Below are positions 27,766-36,281 of a stretch of DNA of 64,000 nucleotides, one piece after another. Position numbers and translations under genes: made by a program. The stretch is from the NCBI RefSeq assembly GCF_000372745.1, contig NZ_KB889669.1, positions 62,001 to 126,000 of the forward strand, written 5' to 3'. This stretch comes from Embleya scabrispora DSM 41855. Lineage in GTDB: Bacteria > Actinomycetota > Actinomycetes > Streptomycetales > Streptomycetaceae. Below the pieces are notes generated by a model that was not told the DNA's origin, ran no database searches, and saw nothing but the letters and a program-made list of their open reading frames with translations. Within the stretch, counting starts at the first letter, position 1; the number at the start of each line of letters is the position of its first letter.

Positions 27766-29097
27766 ATGACGACCTCGACTCGGCCCGAGCGCATCCTGAT
27801 CGTCGGCGGCGGCTACGTCGGCATGTACACGGCCCTTCGCCTGCAACGGAAACTCAAGGCGGGGGAGGCGACCGTGACCGTCGTCGAACCGCAGTCGTAC
27901 ATGACCTACCAGCCGTTCCTCCCGGAGGCCGCGGCCGGCGCCATCTCGCCGCGCCACGTGGTCGTCCCGCTCCGCTCGGTACTGCCCAAGTGCCGCATCG
28001 TCACCGGGACGGTGGAGCACGTGAACCACGCGAAGAAGACCGCGACCATCGAGCTGCTCGGCGGCGAGACCTACGACGCCCCCTACGACCTGCTCGTGGT
28101 CGCGCCCGGCTCGGTCGCGCGGACCCTGCCGATACCCGGGCTCGCCGAGTGGGGCATCGGCTTCAAGACCGTCGAGGAGGCCATCGCGCTGCGCAACCAC
28201 GTGCTCGAACAGATGGACACCGCCTCCTCGACCCGCGACCCCTCGATCCGCGACCACGCGCTGACCTTCGTCTTCGTCGGCGGCGGCTACGCGGGTGTGG
28301 AGGCGCTCGCGGAGCTGGAGGACATGGCCCGCTACGCGTGCCGGTACTACCACAACATCACTCCGGCGGACATGCGCTGGATCCTGGTCGAGGCATCGCC
28401 GCGGATCCTGCCCGAGGTGGGCGAGGACATGGGCCGGTACACGGTCGCCGAGTTGCGCCGACGCGGCATCGACGTACGCCTGAACACCCGGCTGGAGTCG
28501 GCCCGCGACCGGCACGTGGTGCTTTCCGACGGCACCGAGGTCGACGCGAGCACGCTGGTGTGGACGGCGGGCGTCAAGCCCAGCCCGATGTTGATGTCCA
28601 CCGATCTGCCGCTGGACGACAAGGGCCGGCTCAAGGCGCGCGCGACGCTGGAGGTGGAGGGGGTCCCGGGGGTGTGGACCGCGGGCGACTGCGCGGCGGT
28701 GCCCGATCTGACCAAGCAGGGCGAGGAGTTCACCGGTCCCAGCGCGCAACACGCGGTGCGCCAGGCGCGGGTGCTCGCCGACAACATCATCGCCGGTCTG
28801 CGCCACCGGCCGCAGCAGCAGTACCGGCACAAGTACGCGGGCTCGGTGGCCTCGCTCGGTCTGCACAAGGGCGTCGCCCAGGTCTACGGGATCAAGACCA
28901 AGGGCTTTCCGGCCTGGTTCATGCACCGCACGTATCACCTCAGCCGAGTGCCCACGATGAACCGCAAGATGCGCATCATGGCGGAGTGGACCCTGGCCCT
29001 GATGTTCCGGCGCGAGATCGTCTCGCTCGGTTCGATCGAACACCCGCGCGCCGAGTTCGAGTACGCCACCCGAGGCGCCCGCAAGCCCACCGGGTAG
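27766..29097 (+). CDS. Type II NADH dehydrogenase (NAD(P)/FAD-dependent oxidoreductase)
   Basis: 443 residues. FAD-binding RILIVGGGYVGMYTALRLQ at the N-terminus, NAD-binding FVFVGGGYAGVEALAEL in the middle, and GVWTAGDCAAVPD with the quinone-side motif PSAQHAVRQA near residue 325. This is the NDH-2 pattern: single-subunit, non-proton-pumping NADH:quinone oxidoreductase on the inner membrane face. The C-terminal region with an LALMF stretch and basic residues probably sits on the membrane. ATG 27766 is favoured as the FAD motif begins nine residues later. Confidence 0.92.
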   Translation: MTTSTRPERILIVGGGYVGMYTALRLQRKLKAGEATVTVVEPQSYMTYQPFLPEAAAGAISPRHVVVPLRSVLPKCRIVTGTVEHVNHAKKTATIELLGGETYDAPYDLLVVAPGSVARTLPIPGLAEWGIGFKTVEEAIALRNHVLEQMDTASSTRDPSIRDHALTFVFVGGGYAGVEALAELEDMARYACRYYHNITPADMRWILVEASPRILPEVGEDMGRYTVAELRRRGIDVRLNTRLESARDRHVVLSDGTEVDASTLVWTAGVKPSPMLMSTDLPLDDKGRLKARATLEVEGVPGVWTAGDCAAVPDLTKQGEEFTGPSAQHAVRQARVLADNIIAGLRHRPQQQYRHKYAGSVASLGLHKGVAQVYGIKTKGFPAWFMHRTYHLSRVPTMNRKMRIMAEWTLALMFRREIVSLGSIEHPRAEFEYATRGARKPTG

Positions 29098-29320
29098 TCA
29101 CGATCCGCCTGGGGGCTCGTAGGCTGAAGCGTTGCCCGAGGGTCGAGTGGGTCGCGACCGGGTCCCGTACATTGCCACAGCGCACTCCTGTGGTACCCCG
29201 AACGGGGGCCCGGTCACGGGACGTGATTCCCTCATGGCCGACTTTCGCCCACACTGGTGATGTCACCTGCGGTAAACCTCCATGCGCTTTGCGTGAACGA
29301 ACTCTCCAGGAAGCGAGCGG

Positions 29321-30937
29321 TTGAACATCACTCGGTGGGGCGCCCGGCTGGCCGGTGACCGGCGGCGCTCGGTGCCGGCGGCACGCAGCCAGGAATCGAA
29401 CGACACCTTCCCGTTGCGCGACGTGCTCGCCCACGCGCCCGCGCTGATCGCGGTCACCCGAGGGTCGAACCACGAGCTGTGTTACGTCAACGACGCCTAC
29501 CGGGCGGTCTTCGGCGCGCGCACGTCGGGTGTTCCGGCCCGGGACGCGCTGCCCGAACTCGCCGAGCACGGGTTGCTGACGCTGATGGATCAGGTCTATC
29601 GGACCGGACGGGGGCGAACCGTGCGGGCCCGCCGGGTCGACCATCGCGGCGAGACCTACCCCGGCATGCCGGAGAGCGAGCGCAGGCACGGCTACTACAC
29701 GTTCGTCTGCACGCCGGTCCGCCCCGAGGCGGCCGGCCGCGGCGGCGACACCCGAGGCGTCCTGGTCTTCGCGGTCGACGTCACCGACCAGGTCCAGGCC
29801 ACCGACCGGCTGCGGGAGAGCGAGCGGCGGCACCGGCAGGCCGCGGTCACCCTGCAACGCAGCCTGCTGCCGCAGCGGTTGGAGAACCCCGACGACCTGA
29901 TCGTGGCCGCCAAGTACCTGCCCGGCGGCACGGACGCCGCGGTCGGCGGCGACTGGTACGACGTGATCACCCTGGGCGCGGGGCGGACCGCGCTGGTGAT
30001 CGGCGACGTGATGGGCCGGGGTGTGCGCGCTGCGGCGGTGATGGGTCAACTGCGCACGGCGGTAAGGGCGTACGCGCGCCTGGACCTGCCGCCGCACGAG
30101 ATTCTGCAACTGCTCGACGAGACCGCGATGGAGATCGACGCGACCCAGATCGCCACGTGCGCCTACGCGGTCTACGACCCGGGCGAGGGCGTGCTGACCT
30201 ACTCGACGGCCGGCCATCTGCCACCGCTGGTCCGCGACGGCGAGGACGTGATCCACAAGCTCGACGACGCGAACGGGCCGCCGCTGGGCACCGGCGCGAG
30301 CTGGCCGCACACCTCCGGTCGGATCACCCTGGAGCCGGGCTCGACCGTGGTGCTGTACACGGACGGCCTGGTCGAACGCCGCGGCGAGGACCTGGACGAG
30401 GGCATCGACACGCTGGGCGCCGCGCTGCTGTCGTCGGTGGGCGAACCCGAGGCGGTCCGCGACCACCTCATCGCGCACATGCAGTTGCCCGAGGAACACG
30501 ACGACGACATGGCGATGCTGGTGCTGCAACTGCCGCGCCGCGACGGTGCCCAGGCCCGGCTGTTCCGGACCGCGTCGCTGGACCTGCTGGGCGGCAGCGA
30601 GGTGGCCGCGCGCGGGCGGGCGTTCACCTCGGGGGTGCTGGCCAGTTGGCAGGTCGGTGAGGAGCTGCGGGAGATGGGCGTGCTCGCGGTCAGCGAGTTC
30701 GTGGCGAACGCGCTCACGCATGGCGCCGCGCCGATGCGGTTGCGCCTTCGGCGCACCGACAAGCGGCTGATCGTGGAGGTGTCCGACGCGGACGACCACG
30801 TCCCGCGTCGGCGGCGGGCGGCGGCCGACGACGAGAGCGGGCGCGGCGTGGCGATCGTGGCGACGATTGCCAAGTCGTGGGGGAGTCGGCTCACCGACGA
30901 GGGCAAGACGGTCTGGTGCGAGTTCCCGTTGGGATGA
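29321..30937 (+). CDS. PAS-SpoIIE phosphatase-HATPase regulator
   Basis: 538 residues. A PAS domain (about 25-160, with SNHELCYVNDAYRAVFG) is followed by a SpoIIE/PP2C phosphatase domain (about 185-400: GGDWYDVI, VIGDVMGRG, STAGHLPP, DDDMAMLVLQ hold the metal aspartates) and an anti-sigma-type HATPase domain (about 420-535, VSEFVANALTHG and GRGVAIVATIAK). Streptomyces proteins of this plan act in partner-switching control of sigma factors or in stress sensing. Start TTG 29321 is behind AGGAAG; no better in-frame start is near. A dyad GGTGA-TG-TCACC at 29256-29267 may be an operator. Confidence 0.88.
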   Translation: MNITRWGARLAGDRRRSVPAARSQESNDTFPLRDVLAHAPALIAVTRGSNHELCYVNDAYRAVFGARTSGVPARDALPELAEHGLLTLMDQVYRTGRGRTVRARRVDHRGETYPGMPESERRHGYYTFVCTPVRPEAAGRGGDTRGVLVFAVDVTDQVQATDRLRESERRHRQAAVTLQRSLLPQRLENPDDLIVAAKYLPGGTDAAVGGDWYDVITLGAGRTALVIGDVMGRGVRAAAVMGQLRTAVRAYARLDLPPHEILQLLDETAMEIDATQIATCAYAVYDPGEGVLTYSTAGHLPPLVRDGEDVIHKLDDANGPPLGTGASWPHTSGRITLEPGSTVVLYTDGLVERRGEDLDEGIDTLGAALLSSVGEPEAVRDHLIAHMQLPEEHDDDMAMLVLQLPRRDGAQARLFRTASLDLLGGSEVAARGRAFTSGVLASWQVGEELREMGVLAVSEFVANALTHGAAPMRLRLRRTDKRLIVEVSDADDHVPRRRRAAADDESGRGVAIVATIAKSWGSRLTDEGKTVWCEFPLG

Positions 30938-30951
30938 CGGGGGGTTTGGCC

Positions 30952-31032
30952 TCGAGCGCCGGCCGGGCCGACTCGGTGTTGTTCGACCCCGGGTACGGCT
31001 CGGCTCGGGTGACGTCGAGCGCCGGCCGGGCC
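30952..31032 (+). repeat. 18-bp direct repeat pair in a convergent intergenic region
   Basis: TCGAGCGCCGGCCGGGCC occurs at 30952-30969 and again at 31015-31032. The second copy forms the left part of the palindrome listed next. Confidence 0.7.
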
Positions 31033-31047
31033 CGGGGCCCGGCCGGC
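31021..31047. terminator. 27-bp palindrome between convergent genes
   Basis: GCCGGCCGGGCCC (31021-31033), one base, then its perfect complement. It lies between the SpoIIE-protein stop (30937) and the MFS stop (31054) and probably ends transcription from both sides. Confidence 0.6.
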
Positions 31048-31053
31048 GGAGGG

Positions 31054-32319
31054 TCAGGCTGTCAGGGCCTGGGGGGTTGGCCGGCGGGGCGGGGTCGACT
31101 CGGCGATGACGACTCCGTTTTGGGTCGGGTTCAGGGTGTGGCGCATGCGTAGGCCGAGGACGGTGATCAGTACCGAGCAGGCCATCAGGACCGCCAGGTA
31201 CGGGCCGTACAGGCCGGCGCCGACCATGACACCGGCGAAGGCCGGTCCCGCTGCCATGGCGAGTTGCTTCACCAGCGACAGGGCCGCGTTGTACTGCCCG
31301 AGCAGGTGCGCGGGCGCCAGGTCCGCGACCATCGGCCCCAGGGTCGGCGCGAGCAGCGACTCGCCCACGCCGAGCAGCGCGAACGTGGTGATGATGGTGA
31401 CCGCCGCCGCGGCCTTGTCGTCGTGCAGCAGACCGGACAGCGCGGTCACGATCCAGGCGAGCAGCCAGACCAGGCCGGTGGCCGCGATCACCGTGCTGCG
31501 CCGACGGCGCTGGGTGATCCGCAGCACGGTGAGCTGACCGAGCACGATCACCGCGGTGTTGGCCGCGAGCGCGACGCCCAGCATGCTCGGCGAGATCCGG
31601 CTGACCTCGGTCGCGAACGCGGCCAGGCCCGACTCGAACTGGCCGTAGCAGGTGAAGAAGATGACCGCGCTGACCACACACAGCCGGACCATCGCGCGGT
31701 TCTTCAGCAGATGCCGGAAACCCGCGCCCGGCACCGCCCCGCCCGCAGCGGCCGGCACCGCCGGCAGCCGGACCGTGCCGCACACCGCGCCGAGCACCAG
31801 GAACATCGCGGTCTCGACGGCGAACAGCAGGGTGAAGCTGGCCGGCCGGGACGGGTCGACGATCATGCCGCCGATCAGCCCGCCGATGCCCAGGCCCAGG
31901 TTGTTGAAGGTGAACTGGAGCGCGAACGCGCGAGCGCGGGTGAGCGCCGTCGTACACCGCACGATCATCGTCGCCAGCGCGGGCTGGATCGCGGCCACAC
32001 CGGCCCCGAGCAGCGCGGCGCCCACCATGACCAGCGCCTCGCCGCGGGCCAGGCCCAGGGTCAGCGCGCCGAGTGCGGCCACCACCGAACCGACCGCGAC
32101 CACCGGGCGCGGACCGCGCCGGTCGATCGCCGGACCGACCATCGGGAGTGCGCACAGCGCGGCGATGGCGAGCACGCTGAACATCAGGCCGGCCTGACCG
32201 GCCGACAGGTTTCGCACCCGCGTCACGTATACGAACAGGAACGGCACCGTGAATCCACTGCCGAACGCACTGAGCGCGTTACCGAGCTGGATCCGACGCA
32301 GAGCGCCTTGGGTCGCCAC
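31054..32319 (-). CDS. MFS transporter
   Basis: 421 residues with twelve hydrophobic helices. The loop 2-3 region reads GPAIDRRGPRPVV, close to the MFS consensus. Drug or metabolite exporter by family; substrate unknown. GTG 32319 is preferred over GTG 32322 as GGAGG lies six bases upstream of it. A MarR gene is divergently placed at 32712, with a 13-bp palindrome between them, the classic arrangement of a regulator and its exporter. Confidence 0.87.
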   Translation of the reverse strand: MATQGALRRIQLGNALSAFGSGFTVPFLFVYVTRVRNLSAGQAGLMFSVLAIAALCALPMVGPAIDRRGPRPVVAVGSVVAALGALTLGLARGEALVMVGAALLGAGVAAIQPALATMIVRCTTALTRARAFALQFTFNNLGLGIGGLIGGMIVDPSRPASFTLLFAVETAMFLVLGAVCGTVRLPAVPAAAGGAVPGAGFRHLLKNRAMVRLCVVSAVIFFTCYGQFESGLAAFATEVSRISPSMLGVALAANTAVIVLGQLTVLRITQRRRRSTVIAATGLVWLLAWIVTALSGLLHDDKAAAAVTIITTFALLGVGESLLAPTLGPMVADLAPAHLLGQYNAALSLVKQLAMAAGPAFAGVMVGAGLYGPYLAVLMACSVLITVLGLRMRHTLNPTQNGVVIAESTPPRRPTPQALTA

Positions 32320-32711
32320 CACACACCTCCCGACTACCGGTCGCGCGGGCCGGCGTTCCGGCCCGCGGGGATCGGTCCGCAGGCCGGGCTCGGGCATCCG
32401 AAGGCGCGCGAAAGCGGCCGACCCGACCCGTACCGGCGCCCTGGCATGCCGGGGTCCGGCGAGGTGATCGCCTGTATCCGCGTCGAGGCGGGCGCGCCGG
32501 GGGCGGCCGGGCATGTGCCCGGGCCCACGCCGGCGTCGTTGCCGTGCCTGATCCGATGAGTCCGAGTCCTCAAGCCTGAAGACTTCAGAGCTAAACTATA
32601 CGGATCTATAGCGTCGCCGTCCAATGCTTAACGGCGTGCGTCCCACGGCGTCGGCGGGGCAAGGACACAAGGGCGACGATCGGGCGGGTGCGAGGTGCGA
32701 TACTTCCCGGC
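32320..32711. other. Divergent MFS/MarR intergenic region
   Basis: 392 bases without a gene. The AT-rich part (32565-32615) has the palindrome at 32576-32588 and ACTATACGGATCTATAG, in which CTATA and TATAG are paired and could be promoter and operator together. The rest is GC-rich leader of the MFS transcript. Confidence 0.5.
32576..32588. promoter_or_regulatory. Candidate MarR operator
   Basis: CTGAAG-A-CTTCAG is a perfect 13-bp palindrome beside the most AT-rich stretch of the MFS/MarR spacer. Confidence 0.5.
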
Positions 32712-33266
32712 ATGACAGAGGGGGCCGAGCAGGCAACAGCGGACGAAGGCGACATCGAGGAGTACCTCGCCGTCTTCCAGCGCGAATTCCCCGAGGTGGA
32801 CCCGCAGGTCGAGACGATCGTGGCGGCGCTGTCCAAGCTCAACCGCCGGATGAGCGTCGCGTACGGCCGCCAACTCACCGCGCTGGGCATCACCAACGCC
32901 GAGTGGGAGGTGCTCAAGGCCCTGGTGCTGGTCGGCCGTCCCTACCGGCTCAGCCCCGGCGACCTGGCCCGCCGGCTGGGCCTGACGCCCGCGGCGATGA
33001 CCCACCGGCTGGACCGCATGGTCGCCGAGGAACTGGTCACCCGGACCCGGGACGAGCAGAACCGGGTGCGGGTGATCGTCGAATTGACCGGCACCGGTCG
33101 GGACGTGTGGCTGCGCGTGGTCCGCGAGGCCGCGGTCTTCGAGGCCGGCCTGCTCCAGGACCTGGGTCCGGCCGAACGGCAGGCGCTCGCGGCCGGCCTG
33201 CGCGGCATGCTGGCACGGGTCGAGGAATCCCAGCCGGACGCGGGCGGGCGCCTGGACACGGAGTGA
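32712..33266 (+). CDS. MarR family transcriptional regulator
   Basis: 184 residues. The winged-helix domain (about 60-140) shows ITNAEWEVLKALVLVG, LSPGDLARRLGLTPAAMTHRLDRM and the wing RVRVIVELT. The N-terminal 40 residues are acidic. GATACT at 32699-32704 sits so close to ATG 32712 that the mRNA could be leaderless; no ribosome site is seen. Likely local repressor of the divergent MFS exporter. Confidence 0.9.
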   Translation: MTEGAEQATADEGDIEEYLAVFQREFPEVDPQVETIVAALSKLNRRMSVAYGRQLTALGITNAEWEVLKALVLVGRPYRLSPGDLARRLGLTPAAMTHRLDRMVAEELVTRTRDEQNRVRVIVELTGTGRDVWLRVVREAAVFEAGLLQDLGPAERQALAAGLRGMLARVEESQPDAGGRLDTE

Positions 33267-33342
33267 ACCGGCGGGCCCCGAGCGCTGCCACGCTCGGGTG
33301 CACCGCCACGGCGGGACACCGGACGAGAAGGGGACCGGACAC

Positions 33343-33612
33343 ATGCGAGTGCGCATTCCGAGGCAACGCGCGGACATCGAGCGGCTGGACCGACCGCTGC
33401 CCGCGGGCCTGTCCAGGCCGGCCCCGCGCGTCCTGCGCGCGCCGCGCCCGAGGGGCCCGCGCCCGGTCGAGGAATCGCTGCTCGACTACCGCATGGTCGT
33501 CACCCGCACGCTGATCCGACACCGGCCGCTCGACACCGGCGGGTGCGACTGCGGCGTGCCCGGACCGTGCCCGGTGCGGGCACACGCGGCCCGGCTCCTG
33601 GAATGGGTCTGA
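33343..33612 (+). CDS. Small basic protein of unknown function
   Basis: 89 residues, very Arg/Pro-rich. The C-terminal part is the more distinctive: LLDYRMVVTRTLIRHRPLD then CDCGVPGPCPVRAHAARLLEWV, with three cysteines that could bind metal. AGAAGGGGA lies about nine bases before ATG 33343. Function unknown. Follows the MarR gene by 76 bases. Confidence 0.6.
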   Translation: MRVRIPRQRADIERLDRPLPAGLSRPAPRVLRAPRPRGPRPVEESLLDYRMVVTRTLIRHRPLDTGGCDCGVPGPCPVRAHAARLLEWV

Positions 33613-33976
33613 CCCGAACCGGCGAAGCGGGCGCCGGTCCTGCCGGCCCCGAGGCGCAGGTGAGTCGTGGTGCGGCGGGTCGCACATCCGCTCCGCGGCC
33701 GGGGTTTCAGCCCGGTGCTTCGCATCCGTGTCGACCGTCCGCCACGCGGTCGGCCCGGCCGTGCTCGACTCGACCGACTCGGACCCGGTGGCCGATCCGG
33801 CCCGCCGCGCCCGCGCCCGCCGCCGGGCCGCGCCCGGGCGGCGGTTCGGCTCCCCCCGACCCCCTCCGACTCCCCTCCCGACGTGCCTGCGCCGCCGCCC
33901 GCCCGCCGCGGAGAACCGGGCGAGCCGCGTGGCCGCGGGGCTTGCCCGGTTCGGGGTGTCGGTCCGTGCCCGCGGC
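33613..33976. other. GC-rich intergenic region
   Basis: 364 bases of extremely GC-rich sequence between convergent genes. No believable gene, promoter or long hairpin is seen; one pyrimidine-rich stretch lies around 33850-33900. Confidence 0.4.
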
Positions 33977-35908
33977 CTACGCGACCGCCGCGATCCGGAC
34001 GCCCGGGGCCGAGCTCGGAGTCGCGTCCCAGCGCATCACCCGGCCCTCCCAGACGCCGCGCAGCCATAGTTCGGCCGAGACGATGTCGGCGAGCGCGCCC
34101 AGGGGAAGATCGGGGCGGGGGGCGGTCGGTTCGCCCTTGCCGAGGTTCGGGCCGCCGATCGCGTGGTCGAGGGTGCTGCGTACCTCGACCGGGTCGAGCA
34201 CGCCCAACTCGGCCAGCAGCGGGTCGGCGAACAGGTCGCGCAGCACGCGGGCGTTCAGGCGCAGCCCGCGTCGCTCGGCCTCGGTGTAGTCGGCCCGGTG
34301 CACCGTGCCGAGGGTGTGTCGCGGGATCAGACCCTGCACGGCCGCGGTGAGCAGTGCCCTGGGCCCGTCGTCCCGGTCCCGCGCCCACGCCGGCAGGGAC
34401 AGTCCGGCACGCACCACGGCGGTGTCCAGATAGGGCGCCTGGATCCGTACGCCGATGCGCTCGGCGAGTTGTTGGCACGCGCGTTGGCGTTCCGCCGCCC
34501 GGCGGACCGCGACCCATGCGGCGCGGTCCCCCGGACGACCATGGACCGCCGGGTCCGCGGCGACGACGGATCCGGCGGAGACCACCGACTCGCCCGCGAG
34601 GCGGCGCAGCAACACGGCGAGCCGGCGGCGCATGTCCGGCGTCGTCCAGACCGCCGTGGGGGCCGCGGTGCACCACGCGATCGCGGCGGCCGGGCCCGCG
34701 TCCACCCGGCCGGATCCCGCGAAGACCTCCGCGAGTTGGTCGAGCGCCTGGGGGAAGGTGGTGCGGGCGACCCGGTTGGCGGTGCCGGCCAGGTCGTGGC
34801 CGCGGATGCCCAGATTGCGCGCCCAGGTGCGGGCGTGCCGGGCGGTGGTCATCCGGCGACGGTCCATGGCCAGGTCGGCGAGGTAGGCGAGCGGGGTGCC
34901 CAGCACCGCGTCACCGCCGTAGCCGGTGATGTGCATGTCGATACCGGCGTCGCGAATGGCGTTGAACGTACGGGTGGTTCGAGCCATGCCGATCAGTGAG
35001 AAGCCCGGTTCGTCGGGCATCACCCCGCCGCTGAGCACGTCCTCCAGGCCGGTGTAGGGCAGGTGGTCGACGTCGCCGGGGACGACCAGGTGGCGCAGCC
35101 GCGCCGAACGGGCCACGATGTCGGCCGCGGACTCCGGGTCGCCGGGGGCGCACGGCTCGGCCCACGTGACCGCGATCAGGTCGCGCGACTTGGCCATCGA
35201 CACCGAGCGGGCACCCAGCAGCGCGAGCACCGCCGAGTCGCGTCCGCCGGACAGATCCGCGCCGGGGCGCTTGGATCCGGCCACTCGTCGGCCGACCGCG
35301 TCGGACAGCGCCCGGCCCAGCGCGTCGGCCGCGCCGGGGAAGTCGAGCGGGGGGCGGTGCTGTTCGTAGAGCCGCACCCGGGCCACGCCGTGCGCCACGT
35401 CCAGGGCGTGGCCGGGTTCGAGCCGGTGTACCCCCGCGAACATCGAGCGACCGGACACCAGTTCGGGCACATCGGGGCAGGCGAGACGGGCCGCGAATGC
35501 CTCGGTGTCCAGGCCGGCCCGGGTCAGGTCGGCGAGCGGGAGCGCGTGCGAGGCGTAGACCACTCCGTCGGCCGGCTCGGTGTGGAACACCTGGCGCACG
35601 CCCGCGAGATCACCGAGCACCACCGTGCGCAGGCCGGTACGCAGCACCACGTGGTAGCTGCCGGCCCACCCGGTCAGGTGTCGCAGCGCGCCGCCTCGGG
35701 CGATCGCCAGGCCCACCTCCAGCTCGGCGTCGGTGGCGCCGCAGACTCCCAGCACCGCCATCCGCATCCCGCCCCGGCTGACCACCCGGACCTCGTCCGC
35801 AGGCCAATTCCCCACCAGCCACAGCGGATCCGAGCCGTCCCACAGCGTCCTGGCCCCGGTCGGCCGGGCCACGCTCCGGCTCTCGGACGTCCCTGCGAAC
35901 CAGCGCAT
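33977..35908 (-). CDS. Asparagine synthetase-like enzyme (lasso-peptide cyclase type)
   Basis: 643 residues. The N-terminal 190 residues are a glutaminase-like fold that starts MRWFAG, without the Cys2 nucleophile, so it cannot use glutamine. The synthetase domain has the pyrophosphate loop DLSGGRDSAV (about residue 220) and later YGGDAVLGTPL, as in lasso-cyclases (McjC/LarC) and beta-lactam synthetases, which adenylate a carboxylate and join it to an amine. No precursor, RRE or leader-peptidase gene is seen nearby. ATG 35908 follows AAGGGG. An iron-box-like site lies about 80 bases upstream. Confidence 0.82.
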   Translation of the reverse strand: MRWFAGTSESRSVARPTGARTLWDGSDPLWLVGNWPADEVRVVSRGGMRMAVLGVCGATDAELEVGLAIARGGALRHLTGWAGSYHVVLRTGLRTVVLGDLAGVRQVFHTEPADGVVYASHALPLADLTRAGLDTEAFAARLACPDVPELVSGRSMFAGVHRLEPGHALDVAHGVARVRLYEQHRPPLDFPGAADALGRALSDAVGRRVAGSKRPGADLSGGRDSAVLALLGARSVSMAKSRDLIAVTWAEPCAPGDPESAADIVARSARLRHLVVPGDVDHLPYTGLEDVLSGGVMPDEPGFSLIGMARTTRTFNAIRDAGIDMHITGYGGDAVLGTPLAYLADLAMDRRRMTTARHARTWARNLGIRGHDLAGTANRVARTTFPQALDQLAEVFAGSGRVDAGPAAAIAWCTAAPTAVWTTPDMRRRLAVLLRRLAGESVVSAGSVVAADPAVHGRPGDRAAWVAVRRAAERQRACQQLAERIGVRIQAPYLDTAVVRAGLSLPAWARDRDDGPRALLTAAVQGLIPRHTLGTVHRADYTEAERRGLRLNARVLRDLFADPLLAELGVLDPVEVRSTLDHAIGGPNLGKGEPTAPRPDLPLGALADIVSAELWLRGVWEGRVMRWDATPSSAPGVRIAAVA

Positions 35909-36281
35909 CTCGACCCCCTTCGGGTTACGGTCTCGCGCAAACCACCATGGATATCGGCCGTACGTGCTCCGACGTTTCCATGGAACCAAGGTTAGGCAAG
36001 CCTGAGTAGAGCGCATCCGACGGCGCACGGGGACACACACCCGGCGCATGGTTCCTTTTGACCGTGCCTGCGTACTGACGCGGCGTCAAGTACGTTCTGT
36101 CAATGATTGCGAGCCGGCCTTGGCGATGGCTTGGCCAAGGGTTGCCCCGGCGACGGCTCGGCCGGGAACGACCCGTGAAATCGGGTCGCCCGAGACCCCG
36201 GATTGGCGAATATCTCCCTTACCGCGGATGGCCGGTCCGGTTACGCTGAGGCGGACGGAGGGTTGCCTTTGGGGGCAAACT
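35909..36281. other. Divergent region between the Asn-synthetase-like gene and the TPR regulator
   Basis: 373 bases. Contains the iron-box-like site (35987-36005), the palindrome TTCCATGGAA (35976-35985), and a 13-bp palindrome TGACGC-G-GCGTCA (36076-36088). TTGACC at 36058-36063 is a possible -35 toward the regulator without a good -10. Confidence 0.5.
35987..36005. promoter_or_regulatory. Iron-box-like site (DtxR/IdeR/DmdR type)
   Basis: The 19 bases from 35987 match 14 positions of the consensus TTAGGTTAGGCTAACCTAA, with the core GGTTAGGC and the right arm CCTGA. In Streptomyces such sites bind the iron regulator DmdR1 and repress siderophore genes. Position fits control of the minus-strand gene starting at 35908. 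Confidence 0.5.

Noticed and set aside
32712-32720. Definite leaderless start of the MarR gene
   Set aside because: The -10-like element is suggestive but no -35 is present, so it is mentioned only as a possibility.
35909-36049. Possible lasso precursor peptide just upstream of the Asn-synthetase-like gene (a Thr at position -2 before a Gly)
   Set aside because: The acidic ring residue would be at position 10, not 7-9, no conserved leader motif is present, and the stretch is simply the upstream in-frame extension of the enzyme frame.
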